Positions 22,220 to 32,271 of a stretch of DNA of 64,000 nucleotides are shown here, piece by piece. Source of the DNA: Bowmanella pacifica (GTDB lineage Bacteria > Pseudomonadota > Gammaproteobacteria > Enterobacterales > Alteromonadaceae); assembly GCF_014645355.1 (NCBI RefSeq), contig NZ_BMLS01000002.1, forward strand, positions 1-64,000, written 5' to 3'. The notes below the pieces were generated by a model. The model was not told where the DNA came from, did no database searches, and saw nothing but the letters and a program-made list of their open reading frames with translations. How positions within the stretch are numbered: the first letter of the stretch is position 1; each line of letters starts with the position of its first letter. A program made the position numbers and the translations under genes.

Positions 22220-23137
22220 TTAGTTAAGCGGCAAATTGAACTTTGCAGTACGCCCTTTAGGGAATCCAGCCATATCGACCGCTTCACCGTTGTAGCGAAT
22301 CTGAACCACATCAGGCGCACCCAGTGTGACTTCAAAAGGTGGCACGCCACTTACAGGCATAGTACGCCCGGCCTTTTTTACCCCATAGGCAATAGCTTCA
22401 CCTGTGGCATCCAGAATATTCACCCAACAATCCGCGCTAAACTGAAAGACCAGTTCCACTTGCTCTGGCAACGTTTCCTGCGGTTCGGTTTCGCTCGCCG
22501 CGGTGTTTTCTGCTTGTGTTTCTGTTGGCGCTGACTCTATGCGCTCCAGATCCACAGGTTCAGTCGGTTCGGTATCCATAACCTGTGGCTGTGACGCTTC
22601 GAGTGTTTCAGGAGTTGTCTCAGGGGCCGTTTCCTGAGCAGGAGAAGATACGACCGATTCGGAGGTATTCGTTGTATTGCCAGGCAGGCTGTCAGCCGTG
22701 GTGGTATTGCTTTGTTGTAACCACCAAACGACGACCATAGCCAAAATGATAGCTAGGATCACATAGGACACCATCATCAGCCGGTCATCACTGGCCTGCT
22801 TCGCCATTTTGCGGGAAAAGCTTTGCAACTTGGCGGGTTCCTGTTTTGCCGCATTCAGGGCATCAAAGGCCTGCAGTATTTCGGCTTGAGGTACATCCAG
22901 CAGTTTTGCGTAATTCTTGTAATAGCCGCGAATAAAAGTGACAGAGATACGTTCATCAAATTTTTCAGCTTCCAAATCCTGCACATTTGAGGACTTGAGG
23001 TTAAGCCTATTCGCCACATCATCCACCGTCAGGCCTTTGGCTGTGCGCGCATCCCTGAGCATTTGTCCCGGTCCAATGGCTTGTGTCTGCTCGGCTACCT
23101 GTTCGTCTGTCATAATACTGCTGATACCTGCTTGCAA
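22220..23137 (-). CDS. rodZ: Cytoskeletal protein RodZ
   Basis: Links MreB filaments to the cell-wall elongation machinery. It has 305 residues. A cytoplasmic helix-turn-helix domain (about 25-95; LRDARTAKGLTVDDVANRLN) contacts MreB. One transmembrane helix (about 118-142, VSYVILAIILAMVVVWWL) follows, then a Thr/Glu/Pro-rich periplasmic linker and a C-terminal DUF4115 beta domain (about 228-305). Start alternatives are close together and do not change the domains. Confidence 0.95.
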   Translation of the reverse strand: MQAGISSIMTDEQVAEQTQAIGPGQMLRDARTAKGLTVDDVANRLNLKSSNVQDLEAEKFDERISVTFIRGYYKNYAKLLDVPQAEILQAFDALNAAKQEPAKLQSFSRKMAKQASDDRLMMVSYVILAIILAMVVVWWLQQSNTTTADSLPGNTTNTSESVVSSPAQETAPETTPETLEASQPQVMDTEPTEPVDLERIESAPTETQAENTAASETEPQETLPEQVELVFQFSADCWVNILDATGEAIAYGVKKAGRTMPVSGVPPFEVTLGAPDVVQIRYNGEAVDMAGFPKGRTAKFNLPLN

Positions 23138-23155
23138 AAAAGTTCGTCTCGTACC

Positions 23156-24160
23156 CTACGGCTGGGCAACCCTAAGTTTCATCCCAACATAGATGGACGA
23201 TGGATCCTGCATTTGGTTCCATTCCATCAGGGTTTTCATTTTTATATTGTACTTGAGTGATATCCGATACAGGTTTTCACCTTCAGCCACAACATGGTAT
23301 TGCGGCGATGTATCCTCTGAAACTTCAATATCCTCAACACGGGGTTTCGGCGCCGGTGGCGTCACCGCTGGCGGTTCCACGGCCGGAACGGGTTGTTTAG
23401 ATACCGATGCCAGTTGTAGGTATTGCGCCGTTACCGGATGCTGAGGGTAAAGCTCTTTGAGCATATTACCGTATCCTTGGGCGCTTTGCAGATTTCCTTG
23501 TCCGCTCTCAATTTTATACCCTAGTAGCAGCATGTCAGGAGAAACACGTCCCAAGCGCTCCAGTTTACTCAGGTTGGCTTTAGCATCAGGCCAGTTTTGT
23601 TGCTGAACCAACACATCGGTCAGCAACAATAAACTTTTCCCTCTCGACGGTTGGTGATTCAGGGCCGCTTGCAAATACTGACGGGCATCATCCAAATGGT
23701 GCTGATTTTGCGCACATAAGGCCATATTTTCGTAGGTCTCGGCGCTACGGATATACGCCTGGTTATCTAATGCTTGCTGGAAATATTGTTTAGCGTCGTT
23801 ATAACGACCTTGCTGGCAAAGAAAGGCCCCGTAGCTGTTAACTATATCCGGATTATTCTTGTCCAGACGCATCGCCTGCCGGTAGGCTTCTTCGGCATGT
23901 TTATTTTCTTCAACCTGCTGATAATAGTAAGCCAGGCTGTAATGCGCATCAGCCATACTCGGCGCATATTCCAGCGCCTTATCCAGATTAAATTTAGCTT
24001 GGGTAAAGTTACCGTTTTTAAGGTAAGTCAGGCCAAGAGAAATACGAGTTCTGGCCGCATCTTCGGCATTAAACTCCGCCCCCGGCCCTCGCCCATCTAT
24101 CTGGGTTTGACTCGCGCAGGCGGAAAGGAGGAACAATAGACAAAAGCATAACTTGCGCAT
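23156..24160 (-). CDS. pilF: Type IV pilus pilotin PilF/PilW with C-terminal LysM domain
   Basis: The product has 334 residues. The lipoprotein signal ends in LLSAC (Cys15). TPR repeats (about 35-245; NGNFTQAKFNLDKALEYAPSMADAHYSLAYYYQ spans the first) match PilF/PilW, which pilots the PilQ secretin to the outer membrane. A Pro-rich linker leads to a LysM fold at about 286-334 (YHVVAEGENLYRISLKYNI, IYVGMKLRV), likely peptidoglycan-binding. The classical PilF is about 250 residues, so the LysM is an extension. It lies 24 bp after rlmN. Confidence 0.9.
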   Translation of the reverse strand: MRKLCFCLLFLLSACASQTQIDGRGPGAEFNAEDAARTRISLGLTYLKNGNFTQAKFNLDKALEYAPSMADAHYSLAYYYQQVEENKHAEEAYRQAMRLDKNNPDIVNSYGAFLCQQGRYNDAKQYFQQALDNQAYIRSAETYENMALCAQNQHHLDDARQYLQAALNHQPSRGKSLLLLTDVLVQQQNWPDAKANLSKLERLGRVSPDMLLLGYKIESGQGNLQSAQGYGNMLKELYPQHPVTAQYLQLASVSKQPVPAVEPPAVTPPAPKPRVEDIEVSEDTSPQYHVVAEGENLYRISLKYNIKMKTLMEWNQMQDPSSIYVGMKLRVAQP

Positions 24161-24183
24161 CTGAATCCCAATCTGAAGGTGAA

Positions 24184-25305
24184 TCAGGCCATTTTTACTG
24201 AAATCGCCTCACCCTTCATCTGTTTTTTCAACATTCTTTTAGTACGGTCAACCACATCACCGACTAACTGCCCACATGCAGCATCAATATCATCGCCGCG
24301 GGTCTTACGTACCACCACAGTAAAACCATATTCCATCAGTACTTTAGAGAAGCGGTCAATACGTGAGTTACTGGAACAGGTATAAGGCGACCCCGGATAA
24401 GGGTTAAAAGGGATCAGATTAATTTTACTGGGCGTATCTTTCAGCACTTTGGCCAGTTGGTGAGCTTGCTCCATGCTGTCGTTAATGCCGTTAAGCATGA
24501 CATACTCAATAGTCACACGTCCCTGATTGGCATTGGACTTTGTCATATAGCGACGCACACCGGCCAACAACTCATCGATAGGGTATTTCTTGTTAATGGG
24601 CACAATTTCATCGCGCAGCTCATCAGTAGGCGCATGCAGTGATACCGCCAGAGCCACATCGATTTGGTCGCCCAGTAAATCCAAAGCAGGCACTACACCC
24701 GATGTGCTGAGGGTCACGCGCCGCTTGGATAAACCAAAGCCAAAGTCGTCCAGCATAATGTCCATGGCCGGCACAACATTCTTTAAATTCAGTAAGGGTT
24801 CGCCCATGCCCATCATCACCACGTTGGTGATGGGCCGCTTGGCAGTGTCTTTAGACAATCCTATAGTTGTGGCAACGCGCCATACCTGCCCGATAATCTC
24901 ACCAACCGATAGGTTACGGTTGAACCCCTGTTGCGCGGTAGAGCAAAAAGTACATTCCAGTGCACAGCCCACCTGAGAGGATACGCACAAGGTCGCCCGA
25001 TCCGTTTCAGGGATCCACACCGCCTCAACTTCCTGACCGCCGTTTAGCATCAAGGCAAACTTAATGGTGCCATCAGAAGCGTTTTGCTGGCGGGAAATAG
25101 TCGGCGCCTCAATCACGCAGCTCTCGAGCAATTTGGCCCGCAGGGCTTTATTGAGGTTAGTCATCTGCTCAAAGTCATCAATACCGGCCTGATATATCCA
25201 TTTCATCACCTGGTCGGCACGGAAAGGTTTTTCACCGATACTGGCAAAAAAGTCACGCAGTCCCTGACGGTTAAGATCCAACAAATTGGTTTTAGCTTGG
25301 GCCAT
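24184..25305 (-). CDS. rlmN: Dual-specificity 23S rRNA / tRNA adenine-C2 methyltransferase
   Basis: Radical SAM enzyme methylating A2503 of 23S rRNA and A37 of some tRNAs. It has 373 residues. The radical SAM cysteines are in [14 protein letters not shown] (CX3CX2C). [10 protein letters not shown] is the SAM-binding GEP motif. The methyl-carrying cysteine is expected in [10 protein letters not shown] near the C-terminus. It is the first or second gene of the ndk-rlmN-pilF-rodZ-ispG cluster. Confidence 0.97.
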   Translation of the reverse strand: MAQAKTNLLDLNRQGLRDFFASIGEKPFRADQVMKWIYQAGIDDFEQMTNLNKALRAKLLESCVIEAPTISRQQNASDGTIKFALMLNGGQEVEAVWIPETDRATLCVSSQVGCALECTFCSTAQQGFNRNLSVGEIIGQVWRVATTIGLSKDTAKRPITNVVMMGMGEPLLNLKNVVPAMDIMLDDFGFGLSKRRVTLSTSGVVPALDLLGDQIDVALAVSLHAPTDELRDEIVPINKKYPIDELLAGVRRYMTKSNANQGRVTIEYVMLNGINDSMEQAHQLAKVLKDTPSKINLIPFNPYPGSPYTCSSNSRIDRFSKVLMEYGFTVVVRKTRGDDIDAACGQLVGDVVDRTKRMLKKQMKGEAISVKMA

Positions 25306-25380
25306 GAATGATCACCTTTGACTTCAAGGGGCAGGATTGTACATTTTTCGAGCGCAATTGAAAACCAATCGCTACTGGCA

Positions 25381-25406
25381 AAAAAGGGAGCCGCAGCTCC
25401 CTTTTT
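25381..25406. terminator. Terminator between ndk and rlmN
   Basis: The stem AAAAAGGGAGC / GCTCCCTTTTT has a CGCA loop, with A- and T-tracts built into the arms. It lies just past the ndk stop on the minus strand, so ndk is probably mostly monocistronic and rlmN starts its own unit. Confidence 0.85.
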
Positions 25407-25421
25407 GTACTCGTGTAACGA

Positions 25422-25853
25422 TTAACGAGTACGAGGGCAAATTTCTTCGTCAGCGAAGAAATACGCGATTTCGCGTGCTGCAGATTCTGGTGCGTCAGAA
25501 CCATGCACAGCATTTTCGTCGATAGATACAGCGTAGTCAGCGCGCAAGGTACCTGCCAATGCTTCAGCAGGATTAGTTGCGCCCATGATTTCACGGTTCT
25601 TACGAACGGCATCTTCACCTTCCAGTACCTGAACCATTACAGGACCAGATGTCATGAAAGCAACCAGGGCACCGAAGAAAGGACGCTCTTTGTGTTCAGC
25701 GTAGAAACCTTCCGCTTGCTCTTTGCTCATGTGCAACATTTTAGATGCCACGATGCGCAGGCCAGCAGACTCGAAACGGTTGTAGATAGCGCCAATTACG
25801 TTTTTCGCAACGGCATCAGGCTTAATAATGGAAAAAGTACGTTCCAGAGCCAT
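25422..25853 (-). CDS. ndk: Nucleoside diphosphate kinase
   Basis: Transfers the gamma phosphate of ATP to NDPs via a phosphohistidine. It has 143 residues, identical in length to the E. coli enzyme. The start was set at [15 protein letters not shown] because GGAGA lies 8 bases upstream; an in-frame codon five residues earlier is unlikely. The active-site His117 lies in [12 protein letters not shown]. The C-terminal ICPRTR is typical. Confidence 0.97.
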   Translation of the reverse strand: MALERTFSIIKPDAVAKNVIGAIYNRFESAGLRIVASKMLHMSKEQAEGFYAEHKERPFFGALVAFMTSGPVMVQVLEGEDAVRKNREIMGATNPAEALAGTLRADYAVSIDENAVHGSDAPESAAREIAYFFADEEICPRTR

Positions 25854-26036
25854 GTTAAAAGTCTCCAAATAAAAGGGGTTTAAATTTTTGAGGGCGGATT
25901 ATATGCAAATTTCTGACGCTTGACTATTCACCTTGATGAATTCTTATCAAAAGACTGTCACATTCCTCGACGAAAATTATTTTACCGGGCGGCTAGTTTG
26001 ACTAATATTGGATAAAGTTCGGCGTAAAGTAGTCAG

Positions 26037-26825
26037 ATGAGAATCTCCAAGGTTTTGAAGTTCCTGCTATTTATTCTGTTCAGCCAGATAGGTTGGGCTA
26101 ACCCCCAGCCCCCCTTAGTGGTCGCTACCGCGTTGTGGTCACCGCATTTTGTCAATGAGCTTGAAGACGGTATTTATCAAAAACTGCTGCGTGAAGTATA
26201 TCCAAAGCGGCAAATCAACTATGTCTACACAAGCTACGTACGCTCAAAACACTTAGTGGCGACCGGGCGCGCTGACCTGTGGCTAGGCTCGTACCTAAAC
26301 GAAGAAGACTGGGCGCTTTACCCTCGTTTTGCTCATGATGCCGACCTGCTGGCCGCAATCTATTTGAAAGACACCAGTTGGCAAGGCGCTGACAGTCTGT
26401 TTAGACAGCCGGTTTCCTGGATCAGTGGCTATGATTATGACAAATACTTGGCCGCCTCGCAGATGCAGTTTTATGAAGTGCCTGACCTGAACGTTGCTAT
26501 GACATTGCTTCAGGGAGAGCGGATTCAGTATGTGCTCGATGATGTCTGGGAATTCAATACCTATCTGAGTGAAAACGATGCACTGCGCGATAAAATTCAC
26601 ATGACACCTTTTGCTATCATCAAAATCTATCCGGCGTTTAATAATGATAAACGGGGTCAATTGCTCGCAGCGCAATGGGATCTGGCCATGGAAACTCTGG
26701 TTAGCGGCCGACTGAAATCCTTGTTTCTGGAAAAAGGCGAGGATTATCTATTAGATGCGTGCGATACACAGGCTGAACACCTTGCTCAGTATGATTGCCT
26801 TGAACTACCCCTATCACCTCAATAG
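26037..26825 (+). CDS. Periplasmic solute-binding (SBP family 3-like) protein
   Basis: The product has 262 residues with a Sec signal peptide (1-21, cleaved near GWANP). It begins the mature fold with LVVATALWSPHFV and has the family-3 style segment VATGRADLWLGSYLNEE. No permease or ATPase gene is adjacent, so it may be a sensor or orphan binding protein and not part of a transporter. Such orphans are common in Alteromonadales. It lies between ndk and the suf operon, with no terminator seen before the suf promoter. Confidence 0.7.
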   Translation: MRISKVLKFLLFILFSQIGWANPQPPLVVATALWSPHFVNELEDGIYQKLLREVYPKRQINYVYTSYVRSKHLVATGRADLWLGSYLNEEDWALYPRFAHDADLLAAIYLKDTSWQGADSLFRQPVSWISGYDYDKYLAASQMQFYEVPDLNVAMTLLQGERIQYVLDDVWEFNTYLSENDALRDKIHMTPFAIIKIYPAFNNDKRGQLLAAQWDLAMETLVSGRLKSLFLEKGEDYLLDACDTQAEHLAQYDCLELPLSPQ

Positions 26826-26908
26826 CTTTTGCCTAATCCGCTTACCAATATGGCATACAAGATGATATAGTGCGCGCCCAGTCCAGCAGGGTAATAAAGC
26901 CCCAGTTA

Positions 26909-26941
26909 ATACTTGAGTAAATTGCTCAGGTAATATAAAAT
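26909..26941 (+). promoter_or_regulatory. suf promoter with overlapping type 1-like IscR site
   Basis: Half-sites ATACTTGAGT and GCTCAGGTAA at 26909-26933 agree with the E. coli type 1 IscR consensus, as I remember it, at 21 of 25 positions. The -35 TTGAGT (26913-26918) and -10 TAAAAT (26936-26941) have a 17-bp spacer, so a bound regulator would cover the -35 element. This fits repression of the suf operon by cluster-loaded IscR. Binding is inferred, not shown. Confidence 0.65.
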
Positions 26942-26947
26942 CCCGCC

Positions 26948-27136
26948 CTGTAGTGAGCCCAAAATTTATTCGTATCAGGACACAAACATAACAGGCGAAC
27001 AGCCTGTCTAATCAATAAAATACCGGTACGGCAGGCTTAACCTGTAGTAATGCGTGGGTAGTGTTCCCACCGTAAAGGCCATATGCGTCAGTAGCTAATA
27101 GCTTTGACCCAGAACCGTTGATAGAGACCAGATCCT
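26948..27136 (+). other. Long 5' leader of the suf operon with hairpins
   Basis: About 190 nt separate the predicted start from sufB. Small stems are visible: ACAGGC/GCCTGT (26991-27007), CAGG/CCTG (27032-27044) and GTGGG/CCCAC (27054-27070). No known riboswitch or open reading frame is evident. It could be a target for a small RNA such as one induced by iron shortage. Confidence 0.4.
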
Positions 27137-28573
27137 ATGAGTGAACAAATCGAACAGGCGCTTTCGCGTAAATATGAGGCGGGTTTTGTCTCTGATATTG
27201 AGTCAGAAACCTTCGCAGCCGGCCTGGACGAAGAGGTAATCCGTAAGATTTCCGCCATGAAAAATGAACCCGAGTGGTTGCTGGAATGGCGACTCAAAGC
27301 ATTCGAGTCCTGGCAGAAAATGGAAGAGCCTGAGTGGGCCCACCTGCATTATCCCAAGATCGATTACCAAGCCATTTCCTATTATTCAGCGCCTAAGAGC
27401 ATGAAAGACAAGCCGAAGTCTCTGGACGAGGTAGATCCTGAATTGCTGCGTACTTATGAAAAACTGGGTATCCCCCTGTATGAGCAACAAATGTTGGCGG
27501 GTGTTGCGGTAGACGCGGTATTTGACTCCGTCTCTGTTGTCACCACCTTTCGGGAAAAGCTTGAGGAAGCTGGCGTTATCTTCTGCCCTATTTCTGAAGC
27601 CGTGCATCGCTTCCCAGAGTTGGTAAAGAAATATCTGGGTACGGTAGTCCCGCGCTCAGACAATTATTTTGCCGCGCTGAACAGCGCCGTATTTACCGAT
27701 GGCTCATTTGTTTACATTCCCAAAGGGGTGCGCAGTCCTATGGAGCTGTCCACCTATTTCAGGATTAACGAACAAAATACCGGCCAGTTTGAACGCACCT
27801 TGATTGTTGCCGATGAAGGCAGTTATGTCAGTTATCTGGAAGGTTGTACCGCGCCACAACGTGACGAGAACCAGCTACACGCTGCGGTGGTTGAACTGGT
27901 TGCTCTGGACAATGCCAAGATCAAGTATTCCACGGTACAGAACTGGTATCCGGGTGATGAGAATGGCAAAGGTGGCATCTACAACTTTGTCACCAAGCGG
28001 GGTATCTGCCATACCAATGCTCATATCAGTTGGACTCAGGTCGAAACCGGGTCAGCCATCACCTGGAAATACCCAAGTTGTATTTTGAAAGGCGATAACA
28101 GCGTTGGCGAATTCTATTCCGTCGCGTTGGCAAGGGGTAAGCAGCAAGCAGATACCGGCACCAAGATGATTCACCTGGGTAAAAACACCAAATCCACCAT
28201 TATTTCCAAAGGTATCAGCGCCGGTGATGCTAACAACGCCTATCGCGGTCTGGTACAAATGGGCCCGAATTCAGATGGTGCACGAAATTTCACCCAATGT
28301 GACTCGTTACTGATTGGTGATCAATGTGGTGCCCACACCTTCCCTTACATCGAAAGCCGTAATCCAAGTGCCATTGTGGAACACGAGGCCACGACATCTA
28401 AGGTCAGTGATGAGCAGTTGTTCTTATGTCAGCAACGAGGCCTGGATGCCGAGAAGGCCGTGTCCATGATAGTCAACGGCTTCTGTAAAGAGGTATTTAA
28501 GGAATTGCCGATGGAGTTTGCCGTAGAAGCCGGCAAGCTGCTGGAAATCAGTCTGGAAGGCTCGGTAGGCTAA
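27137..28573 (+). CDS. sufB: Fe-S cluster scaffold subunit SufB
   Basis: Core scaffold of the SufBC2D complex that builds Fe-S clusters. It has 478 residues. The beta-helix domain contains the conserved segments [31 protein letters not shown] and [21 protein letters not shown]. The C-terminal part holds [22 protein letters not shown] and the cysteine in [10 protein letters not shown]. First gene of sufBCDSATE, behind a probable IscR-controlled promoter. Confidence 0.97.
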   Translation: MSEQIEQALSRKYEAGFVSDIESETFAAGLDEEVIRKISAMKNEPEWLLEWRLKAFESWQKMEEPEWAHLHYPKIDYQAISYYSAPKSMKDKPKSLDEVDPELLRTYEKLGIPLYEQQMLAGVAVDAVFDSVSVVTTFREKLEEAGVIFCPISEAVHRFPELVKKYLGTVVPRSDNYFAALNSAVFTDGSFVYIPKGVRSPMELSTYFRINEQNTGQFERTLIVADEGSYVSYLEGCTAPQRDENQLHAAVVELVALDNAKIKYSTVQNWYPGDENGKGGIYNFVTKRGICHTNAHISWTQVETGSAITWKYPSCILKGDNSVGEFYSVALARGKQQADTGTKMIHLGKNTKSTIISKGISAGDANNAYRGLVQMGPNSDGARNFTQCDSLLIGDQCGAHTFPYIESRNPSAIVEHEATTSKVSDEQLFLCQQRGLDAEKAVSMIVNGFCKEVFKELPMEFAVEAGKLLEISLEGSVG

Positions 28574-28674
28574 ACCGAATTAGAGTTTAATCCGGCGCTT
28601 GGCGCCAAGGCCTGAACCGGCCAGTAGCACCGCCCATACTGGTGGCTACCAAACACGTATTATTGGGGTATTTC

Positions 28675-29436
28675 ATGCTAAAGATTCACAACCTGCACGC
28701 CAAGGTGGAAGACAAAACCATTCTTAAAGGCCTGAGCCTGGAAATTAAGCCAGGAGAAGTTCATGCCATTATGGGCCCCAATGGTGCCGGTAAAAGTACG
28801 CTGGGTTATGTCTTGTCTGGTCGCGATGGTTATGAAGTCATTGATGGTCAGGTCGAGCTAAAAGGCAAAGACCTGCTCGAACTTGAAACCGAAGAACGTG
28901 CTCGTGAAGGCTTATTCCTGGCATTCCAGTATCCGGTAGAAATTCCAGGCGTCAGCAATATGGAATTTATGAAAGAGTCAGTCAACGCCATGCGTGAAGC
29001 TCGCGGTGAAGAGCCTCTGAGCGCGGCTGAATTTTTAAAGAAAGCCAAAGAAGCCTGCAAGCAGGTGCATCTGCCACTGGATTTTCTGAAGCGCGGCGTC
29101 AATGAAGGTTTTTCCGGCGGTGAGAAAAAGCGTAATGAAATCATGCAAATGATTCTGCTTGAACCCTCCCTGTGTATTCTGGATGAATCCGATTCCGGCT
29201 TAGATATTGATGCCTTGCAGGTTGTGGCTGACGGCGTCAACAGTCAGCGTAGCCCTGAGCGCAGCTTTATCGTAGTGACGCACTACCAGCGCCTGCTTGA
29301 CTATATCAAGCCTGACTTTGTGCATATTCTGGCCGACGGCAAGATTGTGAAAAGTGGTGATGCTTCACTTGCCCTGGAAGTGGAAAAAGAAGGCTACGCC
29401 TGGCTGGGCGGCAAAGCCCAGGAGGCGGACGCATGA
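28675..29436 (+). CDS. sufC: Fe-S assembly ATPase SufC
   Basis: ABC-type ATPase driving conformational change in SufB-SufD; soluble despite its ABC fold. It has 253 residues. Walker A is GPNGAGKSTLG; the signature is FSGGEKKRNE; Walker B is LCILDESDSGLD. The start MLKIHNLHAKVEDK is the family start; an in-frame upstream ATG at 28642 adds 11 unconserved residues. It overlaps sufD by 4 bp (ATGA). Confidence 0.97.
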   Translation: MLKIHNLHAKVEDKTILKGLSLEIKPGEVHAIMGPNGAGKSTLGYVLSGRDGYEVIDGQVELKGKDLLELETEERAREGLFLAFQYPVEIPGVSNMEFMKESVNAMREARGEEPLSAAEFLKKAKEACKQVHLPLDFLKRGVNEGFSGGEKKRNEIMQMILLEPSLCILDESDSGLDIDALQVVADGVNSQRSPERSFIVVTHYQRLLDYIKPDFVHILADGKIVKSGDASLALEVEKEGYAWLGGKAQEADA

Positions 29437-30680
29437 GCCAATGGCTTGAGCAAGTAGTCGAACGTGCCGAGCAGGCCAACCTCACAGGGCCCCGTTTACA
29501 GGCACTGACCGCATTGAAACAGCAGCGCTGGCCAACTCGAAAAACTGAGGCCTGGCGCTATACGTCCGTAACGCCTATTGAGCAGTTATCGCTGTCCAGT
29601 GTACAAACCATACGAGCCAATGCCACTGATATTGATGGGCTGGACAGCTTGGATCTGGTTTTTATTGATGGCGTTCTACAACAAAGTCTAGCGGCGCTCA
29701 CCTTACCCGCAGGCTTAACGATTCAGCCTCTGAGCGCACTAAGCGATGAAGAACAAACGGCAGCGTCGCTATTCGGGCAAATAAAGCCCGCTCATCACAT
29801 CTTCGGTTTGGTTAACGATGTACTGGCCGAACAAGGTCTGATTATAGATGTGGCCCCAGGGGCGGACATCACGCAGCCCATCCGTATTATCAACCTATCC
29901 AGTCAGGGACAGGAATCTCATGTACGCATGGTGGTTCGCCTGGGTGAGCAATCGCGACTTTGTGTGATTGAACAAGGTGAAGGACAAGATCCCAGTCTGC
30001 ATACCGCTTTTGCGGAGTATCAAATTGGTCCGCACGCCCATCTTGAACACTACCGTTTAGCCCTGCATACCGCCAAAGCGGTACAAGTGGGTGGCAATCA
30101 CTTCCGTTTACTGGAGAACGCCGAGCTCAACAGTACCTTGGTTGCCTTTGGCAGTGATTTGTCGCGCCTGGATGTAGATATCGAACACGCCGGCGAACAT
30201 GCCCATGCCAAGTTCAACGCCATTTATCTGCTGGGAAGCGGTGAGACTTTCGATCTGCACAGCTGCATCGAGCATGCTGTACCTAATGGCACCACAGAAG
30301 AGAATGCCCGGGGTATTGTTGGCGACCGTGCCAAAGCAGTATTTAACGGCCGTATTCATATTCATCGTCATGCCCAAAAAACCCTGGCAGAGCTGAATAA
30401 CCGTAACCTGCTGCTTTCCCGTCGTGGCCAGATTAATACCAAGCCCGAGCTGGAAATCTATGCCGATGACGTGAAGTGTGCCCATGGTGCCACCATTGCC
30501 GAAATTGAAGAAAAAGCCTTGTATTACCTTCTATCCCGCGGCATTTCCCGTTCTCAAGCTTTGATTATGCTGAACTTTGGCTTTATTCAGGAACTGATAA
30601 ACCAGATCCCCAATGGGGCCATTGCAACCTGGTTACAAGAAAAGCTAAAAGACAAGTTTAGTCAGATGGAGGTCAAGTGA
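29433..30680 (+). CDS. sufD: Fe-S assembly protein SufD
   Basis: The product has 415 residues and is the paralogue of SufB that forms the SufB-SufD heterodimer. The N-terminal helical domain (KQQRWPTRKTEAWRYTSVTPIEQ) is typical, and the beta-helix domain ends with AEIEEKALYYLLSRGISRSQALIMLNFGFIQEL. A conserved His expected in the SufD active region lies in DVKCAHGATIAE. Translationally coupled to sufC upstream and to sufS downstream by 4-bp overlaps. Confidence 0.96.
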   Translation: MSQWLEQVVERAEQANLTGPRLQALTALKQQRWPTRKTEAWRYTSVTPIEQLSLSSVQTIRANATDIDGLDSLDLVFIDGVLQQSLAALTLPAGLTIQPLSALSDEEQTAASLFGQIKPAHHIFGLVNDVLAEQGLIIDVAPGADITQPIRIINLSSQGQESHVRMVVRLGEQSRLCVIEQGEGQDPSLHTAFAEYQIGPHAHLEHYRLALHTAKAVQVGGNHFRLLENAELNSTLVAFGSDLSRLDVDIEHAGEHAHAKFNAIYLLGSGETFDLHSCIEHAVPNGTTEENARGIVGDRAKAVFNGRIHIHRHAQKTLAELNNRNLLLSRRGQINTKPELEIYADDVKCAHGATIAEIEEKALYYLLSRGISRSQALIMLNFGFIQELINQIPNGAIATWLQEKLKDKFSQMEVK

Positions 30681-31894
30681 GTCTGGATCTTGCTGCGCTG
30701 CGCGCTCAATTCCCCATATTGTCCCGTCAGATTGACGGTAAACCATTGGTTTATCTGGATAATGCCGCGACCACGCAGAAACCCCAGGCTGTTATTGATG
30801 CACTGGTAAGCTTTTACACCGAATGTAACGCTAATGTGCATCGTGGTGCCCATGCATTGGCCGATGAAGCCACCCGTCGCTATGAACATGCGCGGGACAC
30901 TGTTGCTAACTTTATCCATGCCAACGACCGCCAGGAAGTTATCTGGACCAGCGGTACCACCGAGGCCATTAATATTGTCGCCAATGGTATGGCGCAGCAG
31001 TTGAAGGCGGGAGATCAAGTACTGGTCACCGAGATGGAACACCATGCTAATTTGGTGACCTGGCAACAAGCCTGTTTGCGCAGTGGCGCTGAACTTCATA
31101 TTGCGCCCATCTATGACAATGGCGAGTTGGATCTGAACGCCTTTGCCACACTGGTCAATGAGAAAACCCGTTTTGTGTCCCTGCCCCATGTGTCCAATGC
31201 CCTTGGCACTGTCAATCCCATCAAGGAATTGACCAGGATGGCTAAAGCCGTGGGTGCGCTTGTCTTGATCGACGGCGCCCAGGGGATCGCCCATGGTCAG
31301 GTGGATGTACAAGATATTGGCTGTGATTTTTATGCTTTTTCCGGCCACAAGCTCTTTGGTCCCACCGGGATAGGGGTTTTATGGGGCCGACAGGCACTGC
31401 TGGAAAACTGGCCGGTATGGCAGACCGGCGGCGAAATGATTGCCAAGGTCACCTATGAGTGTTCAACCTGGGGTAGCTTACCTAACCGTTTGGAAGCCGG
31501 TACACCGAATATTGCCGGTGCCATTGGTATGGCTGCCGCCATCAACTGGTTTATGCAGTTGGACGTCAATGCAGTACAAGCTCACGAGCAAGCTTTGATC
31601 CGCTCCGCCACTGAACAAGCCGAAGCCTTTGCAGGTCTTACTATTATTGGCAATGCCAGCAATAAGATTGGCGTATTGAGTTTTGTGCTCGATGGCAGTC
31701 ATCCTGCCGATGTGGGCTTTATACTGGACAGACAGGGCATTGCCATTCGTACCGGCGACCATTGTGCTCAGCCTTTGATGCGTCGTTTGGGTGTGCCTGG
31801 TACGGCCAGAGCCTCATTTTCAATTTATAACAGCCTGGACGAAGTGGATGCGCTGTTTAGCGCACTGAAAAAAGCTCAGTCCATGCTAGCCTAG
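30677..31894 (+). CDS. sufS: Cysteine desulfurase SufS (group II)
   Basis: PLP enzyme that takes sulfur from cysteine and passes it to SufE. It has 405 residues. The PLP lysine lies in FSGHKLFGPTG and the catalytic cysteine in RTGDHCAQPLM, the short-loop SufS type. The start is GTG, overlapping the sufD stop as GTGA; the next in-frame ATG would remove conserved N-terminal residues. Confidence 0.96.
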   Translation: MSLDLAALRAQFPILSRQIDGKPLVYLDNAATTQKPQAVIDALVSFYTECNANVHRGAHALADEATRRYEHARDTVANFIHANDRQEVIWTSGTTEAINIVANGMAQQLKAGDQVLVTEMEHHANLVTWQQACLRSGAELHIAPIYDNGELDLNAFATLVNEKTRFVSLPHVSNALGTVNPIKELTRMAKAVGALVLIDGAQGIAHGQVDVQDIGCDFYAFSGHKLFGPTGIGVLWGRQALLENWPVWQTGGEMIAKVTYECSTWGSLPNRLEAGTPNIAGAIGMAAAINWFMQLDVNAVQAHEQALIRSATEQAEAFAGLTIIGNASNKIGVLSFVLDGSHPADVGFILDRQGIAIRTGDHCAQPLMRRLGVPGTARASFSIYNSLDEVDALFSALKKAQSMLA

Positions 31895-31903
31895 GAGTGT
31901 GTT

Positions 31904-32260
31904 ATGACGGTTGAAACTTTTGTTCCCAGTACGACCGTGATCAGTCTCACTGACGCCGCGGTAAAGCATTTTGAAGCCAGCCTGGCTAATCAACCGGGTA
32001 AGCTGGTGCGCCTGTCCACAAAAGTCAGTGGCTGTACGGGTTATGCTTATGTTTTGGACCTGGTGGAAAGCGCCAAGCCTGATGATGTATTGATTCAAGC
32101 CAGCGACAAACTCACAGTCGCTATTGCAGCCAATGCCGTAGAGCTGTTACGCAATACCGAAATCGACTATGTCAAAGAAGGTATTAATGGCGTGATCAAA
32201 TACAACAACCCCAACGTAGTCAACGAATGTGGCTGCGGTGAAAGCTTCAGCGTGAGCTGA
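31904..32260 (+). CDS. sufA: A-type Fe-S carrier protein SufA
   Basis: The product has 118 residues of the HesB/IscA/SufA fold. The three cluster cysteines are present: one in KVSGCTGYAYVLD and two in the C-terminal ECGCGESF. It accepts clusters from SufBCD and hands them to target proteins. Ten bp after sufS. I call it SufA by context; an ErpA or IscA origin cannot be excluded from sequence alone. Confidence 0.88.
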   Translation: MTVETFVPSTTVISLTDAAVKHFEASLANQPGKLVRLSTKVSGCTGYAYVLDLVESAKPDDVLIQASDKLTVAIAANAVELLRNTEIDYVKEGINGVIKYNNPNVVNECGCGESFSVS

Positions 32261-32271
32261 GAGGCAGTCTG

